This document shows, in pieces, positions 57,369 to 64,000 of a stretch of DNA of 64,000 bases. The number at the start of each line of letters is the position of its first letter. Within the stretch, counting starts at the first letter, position 1. This stretch comes from Paraglaciecola psychrophila 170 (GTDB taxonomy: Bacteria; Pseudomonadota; Gammaproteobacteria; Enterobacterales; Alteromonadaceae), in assembly GCF_000347635.1 (NCBI RefSeq), contig NC_020514.1, forward strand, positions 992,001 to 1,056,000, written 5' to 3'. A model generated the notes under the pieces. That model saw only the letters and a list, made by a program, of their open reading frames with translations, did no database searches and was not told the origin of the DNA. The position numbers and the translations under genes were made by a program.

Positions 57369-58895
57369 TTAAGTTTTGGATTTCTCTGGTGATTTAAGTA
57401 AGAATATCAGTGGTATGGCGCCCAGTGTAAACCACATCATTATGCGAAAGTCCTGAAGGTAGGCAAGCGTGGCAGCCTGACGATTGATCATGCTGTTGAT
57501 TATCATCAAACCCGCTGGGCTTGAGGTCTCAAGTGCCCCACTTTGTACAGCAAGCTGTAAGGCCTGATTAGTTGGAGTGATAAAGTTAGCAAAGGCTGCA
57601 TGATTAATTTGCATACGTTGCGCCAGATAAGTCATGACCAAGGAAATACCAATACTGCTGCCAATATTACGCATTAAACTAAACAAAGCGGTACCTTCGT
57701 TGCGATAATGGGGGGCTAAAGTCGCAAAGCTAATTGTGGATAAAGGCACAAACAAAAATCCAAGTCCCATGCCCTGGATTATACCTGTGGTGACTAACAC
57801 TGTTGCCGAGGTATCTGCCGTATATTGGGTCATTTGCCATAAAGAATAGCTGGTTAATATTAGACCCAAAAACAGCATATAACGCATATCAACCTTACCT
57901 GATAAGCGACCTACTGTGATCATGGCGGCCATGGTACCCAAACCGCGGGGAGCGAGAATAATCCCTACATCCACCACTGGATAACCCATCAAATTCTGCA
58001 TGAAGGGTGGCAGCAAAGCCATAGTGGCAAGCAATATCACCCCAACGACAAAAATCATAATCAGCCCAATACTAAAATTCCGATCAGAAAATAATCCAGG
58101 TTCAATAAATGGATGGCGATGAGTAAATATGTGCACCACAAACAAATAAAAGGCCAGTATCGTCAACCCAGCTTCAATCAACACTTCGCTGCTGGCGAAC
58201 CAATCCTGTGATTGACCTCTATCCAACATCATTTGCAAGGAACCTATACTTAGCGCTAATAGCACAAAGCCGGTCATATCAAAACGGCGGCTATGATCAA
58301 GAGGTGTTTCTTTGACGTAGGCCATGATGCCAAACCAGGCTAATAAGCCAAAGGGTAAGTTGATATAAAACACCCAGCGCCAGTCATAATATTCAGTTAA
58401 CCAGCCGCCTAACGATGGGCCAAGTATCGGGCCTAACATAACGCCAACGCCCCACATAGCCATGGCTGACCCATGTTTTTCCTGTGGATAGGTGTCCAGT
58501 AAAACGGATTGAGACAATGGCACCAAACTGGCACCAAAAACACCTTGCAGTAGCCGAAAAACAACCATTTCAGATAAGTTTTGTGCGGCACCACATAACA
58601 TTGATGCCAGAGTAAATCCCACCACTGACCACAGAAAAACGTTTTTACGACCAAAACGCGATGACATAAATCCAGTTAAAGGCATAAAAATAGCAGCCGA
58701 GACTATGTAGGAGGTCAATACCCAAGAAATCTGATCTTGAGTTGCGCCCATAGAACCTTGCATATGGGGTAGGGCCACATTGGCAATGGTGGTATCTAAT
58801 GCCTGCATTATGGTAGCCAGCATTACTGAAACGGTGATTAAACCACGATTGATTGGTTTGTCGTTCGGTGTTGCCTGTGTGGTAGTGGTATTCAT
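57369..58895 (-). CDS. emrB: DHA2/EmrB-type MFS multidrug exporter
   Basis: About 508 residues and about 14 membrane helices. Family motifs are LATIMQALDTTIANVALPHM, GATQDQISWVLTSYIVSAAI, GFMSSRFGRKNVFLWSVVGF and the proline/glycine-rich GVMLGPILGPSLGGWLTEYY. I place the start at ATG 58895, after the emrA stop; an upstream start at 58916 would overlap emrA. It exports toxic compounds with the adaptor EmrA through an outer-membrane channel that is not encoded here. Confidence 0.92.
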   Translation of the reverse strand: MNTTTTQATPNDKPINRGLITVSVMLATIMQALDTTIANVALPHMQGSMGATQDQISWVLTSYIVSAAIFMPLTGFMSSRFGRKNVFLWSVVGFTLASMLCGAAQNLSEMVVFRLLQGVFGASLVPLSQSVLLDTYPQEKHGSAMAMWGVGVMLGPILGPSLGGWLTEYYDWRWVFYINLPFGLLAWFGIMAYVKETPLDHSRRFDMTGFVLLALSIGSLQMMLDRGQSQDWFASSEVLIEAGLTILAFYLFVVHIFTHRHPFIEPGLFSDRNFSIGLIMIFVVGVILLATMALLPPFMQNLMGYPVVDVGIILAPRGLGTMAAMITVGRLSGKVDMRYMLFLGLILTSYSLWQMTQYTADTSATVLVTTGIIQGMGLGFLFVPLSTISFATLAPHYRNEGTALFSLMRNIGSSIGISLVMTYLAQRMQINHAAFANFITPTNQALQLAVQSGALETSSPAGLMIINSMINRQAATLAYLQDFRIMMWFTLGAIPLIFLLKSPEKSKT

Positions 58896-58899
58896 AGTT

Positions 58900-59973
58900 T
58901 TACAATACGTAACCAAATAACGAACGATGGAATTGTGTATCTATTTCAGTCTCAACACTTAAGCCTGCCCGCAATTCTGGGGCGTTTAATTGTGGCTTAA
59001 GATGGATAAGCACGGGCACCCGTTGGGACACTTTGACCCAATTTCCCGTAGTATTTTGCGCTGGCAGCACTGAAAATTCAGCGCTGGTGGCAGGACTCAA
59101 GCTTTGAACCTCACCTTGCCAAACAACATCGGGAAAGGTATCCACATAGATAGTCACAGTCTGACCGGGTTTAACATGGGTTAACTGGGTTTCGGTGTAG
59201 TTAGCTTCAATCCACAGATTACCGCTGGCCACTAAGGTCATGGCCGTTTGTCCAGCATTTAAATACTGGCCGGGTTTAGGTGGCACACTTACCGTACCTG
59301 ATAATGAAGCAGTAATCACAGTACGTTTTAAGTTTAGTTTGGCTTGATCAAGGGCGGTTTTAGCAGCCATATAATTGGGGTGTTGTTGAATCGGAAAGTC
59401 CACAGAACCACCTAAGGTCACTGCGATGCGATATAAATCTTGTTGATCCGCTTTTAATTGTAATTGTGCCAAATCGGCATTTTGTTTAACAGTGTCAAAA
59501 GTGGCTATGGAAATATAGTTTTTATTTAATAAGTCCTGGTGCCGTTGTAGCTCTTTCAATTGAAACGTGTATTTGCTGTTGGCTAATTGAATTTGTGCTT
59601 GTTTTTCATAATAGCTGGCTTGCAGGCTGGCAATATCAGTGCGTACTTGTGCAAGTTGGGCCTCTGCGCGCATCGCGGCCATTTGAAAAGGTTCGGGGTT
59701 AATCTCAAACAAGGCTTGGCCCGCTCTCACCGTTTGATTTTCATTGATCAATACGTTTTGCACGATACCGGCCACTTCTGCACTGACTTGCACTTTGTTG
59801 GCCTTAATGTAGGCGTTATCGGTTTCTACAAAACGACCAGATTTCAAATACCAAACACAGCATAATAATGCCGCACAAAGTGGCACTCCCAACATTAATA
59901 TCAAGCGGATGTGAGTGGTTTTTTTAACCTTGGCAGGGGGTGAACTGAGCTCGTTGAGCGACGAATTAGTCAT
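58900..59973 (-). CDS. emrA: EmrA-type membrane fusion protein
   Basis: 357 residues. One membrane anchor (ILMLGVPLCAALLCCVWYL) is followed by the biotinyl/lipoyl half TDNAYIKANKVQVSAEVAGI, a coiled-coil hairpin (residues about 100-205), the second half ITASLSGTVSVPPKPGQYLN and the beta-barrel WIEANYTETQLTHVKPGQTV. The TDNAYIKA signature is typical of EmrA. It is transcribed with marR upstream (28-base gap) and emrB downstream. Confidence 0.93.
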   Translation of the reverse strand: MTNSSLNELSSPPAKVKKTTHIRLILMLGVPLCAALLCCVWYLKSGRFVETDNAYIKANKVQVSAEVAGIVQNVLINENQTVRAGQALFEINPEPFQMAAMRAEAQLAQVRTDIASLQASYYEKQAQIQLANSKYTFQLKELQRHQDLLNKNYISIATFDTVKQNADLAQLQLKADQQDLYRIAVTLGGSVDFPIQQHPNYMAAKTALDQAKLNLKRTVITASLSGTVSVPPKPGQYLNAGQTAMTLVASGNLWIEANYTETQLTHVKPGQTVTIYVDTFPDVVWQGEVQSLSPATSAEFSVLPAQNTTGNWVKVSQRVPVLIHLKPQLNAPELRAGLSVETEIDTQFHRSLFGYVL

Positions 59974-60001
59974 AAAATTACTACTCCAAAAATAACCTAC
60001 G

Positions 60002-60445
60002 CTATGGTTTCTGCTCTGTTAGAAGGTAGAGCTGATCACGAATGGTATTAAGCGATTGCATAAATTGCAGGGCTTGTTCGTCATTCATGCCCTGTAAGGC
60101 AAACTGTTTGATTTTGCTGCCAACCTGTTTGATGCTGTTTAAGTGAGGGGTTGCTGCATCAGTTAAATAAATCAAATAGGCGCGGCGATCACTGGGATCC
60201 GCTCGACGTTCAACTAGACCTTGTTGTGTTAACTGATCAAGTAAACGTGCCAAAGTAATAGGCTGAATTTCTAGCATTTCTGCCAGTTCAACCTGTCGAA
60301 CCCCCTCGTTACGCGATACATAAATTAATGCTCTAGCCTGTGCTAGCGTCAAACTGCTATCTTGCATTTGATTTTGAAAAGCGCGACGTAATAAACGTGT
60401 ACTGTCGGCTAAGAGAAAGCCTAAATTATTTTCTGTTACTGACAT
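60002..60445 (-). CDS. MarR-family regulator of emrAB
   Basis: 147 residues with the winged helix-turn-helix LAQARALIYVSRNEGVRQVE, LAEMLEIQPITLARLLDQLT and the wing ERRADPSDRRAYLIYLTD. As first gene of the emrAB operon it probably represses it and is released by exported compounds. The upstream sequence AAGTATTGCTTACT (about 60467-60480) contains AGTA/TACT half-sites that could form its operator; this is weakly supported. Confidence 0.9.
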   Translation of the reverse strand: MSVTENNLGFLLADSTRLLRRAFQNQMQDSSLTLAQARALIYVSRNEGVRQVELAEMLEIQPITLARLLDQLTQQGLVERRADPSDRRAYLIYLTDAATPHLNSIKQVGSKIKQFALQGMNDEQALQFMQSLNTIRDQLYLLTEQKP

Positions 60446-60710
60446 GTAGGAAGTAATTCATATAATAAGTATTGCTTACTATATTGATGGCTCACTAAAT
60501 TGTCAATTAAGCTTATTTATCAGAATGTTGTTTAAAAGTACAAAAAGAAATAATAGGCAGTGCTAATTTTACATTTGTTTCAGATGGAAACTAGGCGCTT
60601 CACTGACAGTAGTGCGTAACGTTTTAAAAGCTAAGTAAAATTAGCAGTCCAGTCATTAATCGATAAGCCGCTTCCCGTGGAGCATTACTTAATATTTTTG
60701 CCCCGGATAA

Positions 60711-60762
60711 TTACCCCGACGGGGTTAAGAGGATCTCCGTGTGAATGTGGGATACTGATGCA
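60711..60762 (+). ncRNA. Possible degenerate 5S rRNA-like 3' fragment
   Basis: The stretch with CCCCGACGGGGTTAAGAGGA, TCTCCGTGTGAATGTGGGAT and ACTGATGC aligns by eye with the 3' third of gammaproteobacterial 5S rRNA (CGCCGATGGTAGTGTGGGGT, CTCCCCATGTGAGAGTAGG), with several mismatches and no 5' two-thirds. It is not a functional 5S gene if the match is real. The remainder of 60446-60969 shows nothing else apart from the marR and rnhA upstream regions. Confidence 0.25.
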
Positions 60763-60969
60763 AAGAGAAGAGCCCATTCATCAGTTATTAATTTTTGTTT
60801 TTATGTAATACAACCTACTTTATCTCTCTGTAGTTGAGCGCGGTTGTTTGTATTTGTAAACATCAGAATGACCTAAAGAATGTGGATAAATGTTACGATT
60901 ATCCTAGACGAAACAAATGCATTCTAAAGTGATGAGTTCAATGACGATCGAGAGTGTTAAGGAAGCATA

Positions 60970-61734
60970 ATGGCTAAGAAGTTTTACGCAGTACTCAAGG
61001 GACACAAGGTCGGTATATTCTCCACATGGGCGGCCTGTCAGGCAGCGACCAAGGGCTATTCTGGCGCTGCATTCAAATCATTTCCTACTAAAGAAGAGGC
61101 CGACGTATACCTTGGGAATATATCAACTTTACCTGGAGCGTCATCCACAAAGTTTACCCAAGCAGCCACCGCTTCGAATACTCCCGATGGATTAACGGTT
61201 GTAATGGCCTATCAGTTTCCCGTACAGATATACACCGATGGCGCTTGCGATCCTAATCCAGGCTCCACCGGCTCTGGCCTCGTGGTGTATGAGCATGGCA
61301 AGCTAACAACCTTAAAATACGGTTACCATTCACCTAACGGTACCAATAATACGGCTGAGTTAATCGCTTTAAGAGAGGCCATAAAGTTAGCCCATCATTA
61401 TCTCGAAAAGGGTCTGCCGGTGGAAATCCTAAGCGATTCAGATTATTCCCTTAAGGCTGTTTTTGTTTGGTCTGAGGGTTGGAAGAAGAAGAACTGGACT
61501 AAAGCTGGTAGCGCCCCGATACAAAACCTTGAGTTAATCAAAGAATGTTACGCCTTAAGTCGTGCGCTAATCGGAAAGGTACAGATGACACATGTCAGGG
61601 CTCATTTGGGCACCGAGGGTAACGAGCTCGCCGACCGCTTATCAGTACAAGCCCAACTACAGCAAGTGACAGGTTGGACGGATTACACCGACGAGACTAC
61701 TCCCGAGAAAATACTTGCCTTGAGTCGTGGTTGA
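60970..61734 (+). CDS. Ribonuclease H1 with N-terminal hybrid-binding (viroplasmin-like) domain
   Basis: 254 residues. Residues 1-50 (KKFYAVLKGHKVGIFSTWAA, GYSGAAFKSFPTKEEADVYL) form the small Caulimovirus-viroplasmin-like RNA:DNA hybrid-binding domain. The RNase H fold from about residue 82 has the four acidic catalytic residues: VQIYTDGACDPNPG, NTAELIALREAIKLA, ILSDSDYSLKAVF and GNELADRLS. It removes RNA from RNA:DNA hybrids. This domain layout is usual in eukaryotes and some bacteria and differs from the shorter E. coli RnhA. An AAGGAAGC lies just before ATG. It stands alone. Confidence 0.92.
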   Translation: MAKKFYAVLKGHKVGIFSTWAACQAATKGYSGAAFKSFPTKEEADVYLGNISTLPGASSTKFTQAATASNTPDGLTVVMAYQFPVQIYTDGACDPNPGSTGSGLVVYEHGKLTTLKYGYHSPNGTNNTAELIALREAIKLAHHYLEKGLPVEILSDSDYSLKAVFVWSEGWKKKNWTKAGSAPIQNLELIKECYALSRALIGKVQMTHVRAHLGTEGNELADRLSVQAQLQQVTGWTDYTDETTPEKILALSRG

Positions 61735-62493
61735 AGGATTAAGGTCACGGGTATTTTAAATGCCTAGATAGTTGATTGCAGTCGATAGTAAAAGATAAAA
61801 AGAAATAGAACCTCAGAGGACACAGAGAACAAGGAGATAAGTATGATGGGTTATATGTACTCGCTTAAATCTGATCAGGCAATATTAAATTATGAAGCGC
61901 GATATGACCCGACTTTCGGCTAAAGCCCCGTCTATTATGAATAGCTGTAAGTGTACCCGCGAAGAAAGCCAGTTTAGGACGCGACTGGAGGGAGGGATTG
62001 ATCAAATGTGTTGGGAAGCAAGCAACTTGACCCTTTTTTCTAAAGTATGCATCATTTTCGTTCTTGGGAAATCAGGTAAGCCAGGAACTGTCTCTGATGG
62101 CCTTAAGCAGTGTTGTGACTAACATTTTCCAACCGCAAGTCTGTATAAATCAGCACGACAAAATGGTCGCACAGTCTACACGGTTCCAATAATTGGAAAA
62201 GCGTTCGCCAAATGCCATTGTCTATAGACCAACGCTATGGCCGTAAATCTTGCTGACTGAGACTGTTTTTAATCAGTTTGATGATTAATATTTATGGTCA
62301 GCGGGGCCGCAAAGAATTCTGCTGCAAGTTAAAGCTAAGGCCACCGATGTGGGTAACCGTTATTTAATTGGGGTGTTTGATGTTATTGCTGATGGCAATG
62401 ACTACGCCTATTACGCGGCCTAGACAGAAACATTGCCTCTTTCTCTCATAAACATTATACCCGTTTATCAAAGTGGATTTTAGTGACGAGCAT
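61735..62493. other. Intergenic stretch with short open frames
   Basis: At 61844 an ATG with AAGGAG 6 bases upstream opens a 26-codon frame (MMGYMYSLKSDQAILNYEAR, then YDPTFG), which looks like the beginning of a lost gene. At 62299-62422 an open frame encodes PQRILLQVKAKATDVGNRYL and IGVFDVIADGNDYAYYAA before a stop, which looks like the end of a real protein of unknown family. No full gene is supported. Confidence 0.35.
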
Positions 62494-62930
62494 ATGGCGC
62501 TTGATATAAATACACATCACGTTTATCGGCTAGTGTATCACTTTGTTTGGATACCCAAATATCGACACCAAATGTTTTTTGAGCCTTATACAAAGGGATG
62601 AAGGTGATTATTCGTAAGATAGGGGATGCCAATGATTTTGATATTCAGGGATTGTAAATTTAAGAAGAACATATTCACATGGTTATCAAAGGCGAACCAA
62701 AAATAGTTCCTAGCCATGTAATGCAAGTTATAAAAAGTATCTCAATGAGAGCGTTTTTTAAGTTATATCCAGAGATTCAGAAACGACACTTCTGCGGCGG
62801 TAAACCTTGGACACTGAGCTATTTGTCGAAACCATCGGTAATGCCAATGAAGAGATAATCTGTAAATATGTTCAAAACCAACTAATCGAGCTGGATAGTA
62901 AAGAAAATAATGCAGAGCAGTTGGTCTGTT
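62494..62930 (+). pseudogene. IS200/IS605-family TnpA transposase, decayed
   Basis: The frame from ATG 62494 encodes HHVYRLVYHFVWIPKYRHQM, then a stop, then EEHIHMVIKGEPKIVPSHVM with the HUH motif as HIHM, QVIKSISMRAFFKLYPEIQK and RHFCGGKPWT. A one-base shift then leads to ELFVETIGNANEEIICKYVQ and NQLIELD, the family C-terminus. Two in-frame stops near 62655 and the frameshift make it inactive as read. No accessory TnpB gene is present. Confidence 0.85.
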
Positions 62931-63300
62931 TTAAAACTTGGCCGCTTGCTGCTGTTTTTATCTTTAATAGGTCAAAGCTTGATGTGTTGGCCCGGCATAC
63001 AATAGCCAGCTCTTTGCAATGGGTTATCTATTTATGGTGCCCCTCTTATTACACCTAAAGACATTCAAATGACGTTTCCAAATACGACATAAACCTTCAC
63101 TTCGTTTGTGCCTTCCTTCTAAAAAAATCACCAGTTCTCGAGTAAATCAGGGAATGTTTGTAGTGTTATGTTCATTTATGTTTGCTAATGTTCGTTATTG
63201 AGGGTATTTTAGTAAAACGAAAATATAAAGACATGAAAACATTTAAAATGTCCATCCGGCTGACTACTTGTTTCAACACCGATTATCCATAAGGTATTTG
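62931..63300. other. Intergenic stretch, no recognised gene
   Basis: Follows the decayed TnpA. The frame continues open to 63058 without family similarity. An AT-rich region follows up to the fbp fragment and may carry its former promoter. Confidence 0.4.
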
Positions 63301-63504
63301 ATGAAAAGGTTAAACTCACAATTACAATACGATGACGTCCCGATGCCGCTTATTGTGCTAATTCGGAGTCTATTAGCTGCTTGCAAAGAAATATCATTTC
63401 GGATCAATCAAGGTGCGCTAGCAAGTGTGCATGAGATGCGGACACGGATAATTTCAACCACAGTCATTGAATCTGACTTGATAAAAGTCAGCGGGTCATG
63501 TTGA
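63301..63504 (+). pseudogene. N-terminal fragment of class I fructose-1,6-bisphosphatase
   Basis: From ATG 63301 the first about 40 residues ([40 protein letters not shown]) match the N-terminus of proteobacterial class I FBPases. Similarity ends there; the following about 25 residues to the stop at 63504 are unrelated to the AMP/substrate sites of the enzyme. A real FBPase has about 320-335 residues. It is probably the leftover of a partial duplication or deletion. Confidence 0.7.
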
Positions 63505-63746
63505 AGCGAACCCTGCCGGATGAGGCTAATACTTTCCAGGAGTTTTCGTCCTGTGCTAACGTTTTGCGCATATTGGCTTTATCTGTTGAGTATTCGATGA
63601 TGCAAGCTAATCAAAAACTAAAAAGTAATAGTGAGATCATTACAAATTTTTCAAGAGCATTGTTAGCTGAACTGCAGCATGACATGTCAAAAGAAGGATT
63701 TGATTGCAAGCTTAACAACAATATTTATGTCATTTATGACGCTTAA
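63498..63746 (+). CDS. Hypothetical 82-residue protein
   Basis: ATG 63498 overlaps the end of the fbp fragment by 7 bases. The predicted protein is helical with SIDE-like low complexity absent; it contains [40 protein letters not shown] and ends [11 protein letters not shown] do not recognise it. No strong ribosome-binding site was seen. It could be a real small gene or the tail of a broken one. Confidence 0.35.
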   Translation: MLKRTLPDEANTFQEFSSCANVLRILALSVEYSMMQANQKLKSNSEIITNFSRALLAELQHDMSKEGFDCKLNNNIYVIYDA

Positions 63747-63841
63747 ATATGTAAAATTTAACACAATTTGCGGTCAGATAAAGTGTTGGTTTAGTCTGAG
63801 CTTTGGTAAATAAAACCTCTGAAATTTGATCGTATTTATTG

Positions 63842-63873
63842 CACCCGATTGTGGTAAATATTGGAATCGGGTG
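63842..63873. promoter_or_regulatory. Perfect 9-bp hairpin upstream of the glpD-like gene
   Basis: CACCCGATT, 14-base loop and AATCGGGTG. It lies 48 bases before the start codon at 63921, in the probable leader of that gene. It could be an operator or an RNA hairpin; no U-run follows. Confidence 0.45.
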
Positions 63874-63920
63874 ATGTCAGGTAGAGACAATAGCGTAATC
63901 TCAGAAAAGGTAATTGAAAA

Positions 63921-64000
63921 ATGAGTCACCTAAGAAAAAATTACATTCAAAAACTCCCCCAGAGTACATTCGATGTATTGATTATTGGAGGAGGGATAAA
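63921..64000 (+). CDS. Start of a glycerol-3-phosphate dehydrogenase (GlpD-like) gene (partial)
   Basis: Only 26 codons are inside the window. MSHLRKNYIQKLPQSTFDVL followed by IIGGGI is the N-terminal FAD-binding motif of GlpD-type dehydrogenases, where the sequence normally continues as an N/T-G-A-G motif. AAAGG lies about 12 bases upstream of ATG. The assignment relies on this short stretch, so another FAD-dependent oxidoreductase is possible. Confidence 0.6.
   Translation, partial: MSHLRKNYIQKLPQSTFDVLIIGGGI

Noticed and set aside
60711-60762. Retron or group II intron RNA
   Set aside because: No reverse transcriptase gene is present nearby; the resemblance is rather to 5S rRNA and even that is weak.

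Overview
The window looks like chromosomal DNA of a marine gammaproteobacterium of the Alteromonadales type (Paraglaciecola/Glaciecola/Alteromonas-like). This placement is an inference from AT-rich base composition, cobalamin riboswitches on uptake genes, TonB receptors next to a sulfatase and a GH3 glycosidase, and several REP-associated tyrosine transposases. No tRNA gene, intact rRNA gene, prophage or CRISPR array was seen.

Layout. 1-2.8 kb: a cobalamin riboswitch reads leftward into btuB and a tightly coupled surface lipoprotein. 3.4-4.4 kb: a broken PAS-GGDEF gene. 4.6-9.1 kb: an RND efflux adaptor and pump. 9.2-12.4 kb: a fused alpha/beta 2-oxoacid dehydrogenase E1 divergent from a LysR regulator. 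12.4-16 kb: a gene-poor stretch with one intact REP-associated transposase flanked by short repeats. 16-17.2 kb: proB. 17.8-26.1 kb: a second cobalamin riboswitch drives a leftward nine-gene operon, btuD-btuC-cobT-cobS-cobU-cobC-cobQ-btuR-btuF, for corrinoid uptake, adenosylation and nucleotide-loop assembly. 26.4-32.6 kb: an HBM-type membrane sensor without an output domain, then sbcD-sbcC.

32.7-42.3 kb is a mosaic of IS30, IS110, IS91/ISCR-like and RAYT remnants surrounding genes that look imported: a betaproteobacterial-type moaA, a GC-rich gdhA, a BMT5-like rRNA-type methyltransferase carrying a zinc finger, and a recX-like gene. Two imperfect 36-bp direct repeats bracket the gdhA-methyltransferase block. 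42.8-52.6 kb is a catabolic-looking locus: an AraC regulator divergent from a GH3 glucosidase with a PA14 domain, a TonB receptor, a sulfatase, a SnoaL-like protein and a sterol-desaturase-family hydroxylase. I suggest, as inference only, that it handles a sulfated, glycosylated sterol or other lipid. 52.8-57.2 kb: an IS4 remnant, a helicase IV-like gene and a decayed RAYT. 57.4-60.4 kb: emrB-emrA-marR. 60.7-64 kb: a possible 5S rRNA-like fragment, RNase H1 with an N-terminal hybrid-binding domain, an IS200 remnant, an fbp N-terminal fragment, and the start of a glpD-like gene.

Four otherwise complete genes (cobQ, the GH3 glucosidase, the TonB receptor and the helicase) and also the PAS-GGDEF gene each carry an apparent single extra A or T in a homopolymer run that breaks the frame. 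This consistent pattern suggests sequence error more than gene death, and annotation of those genes depends on resolving it.
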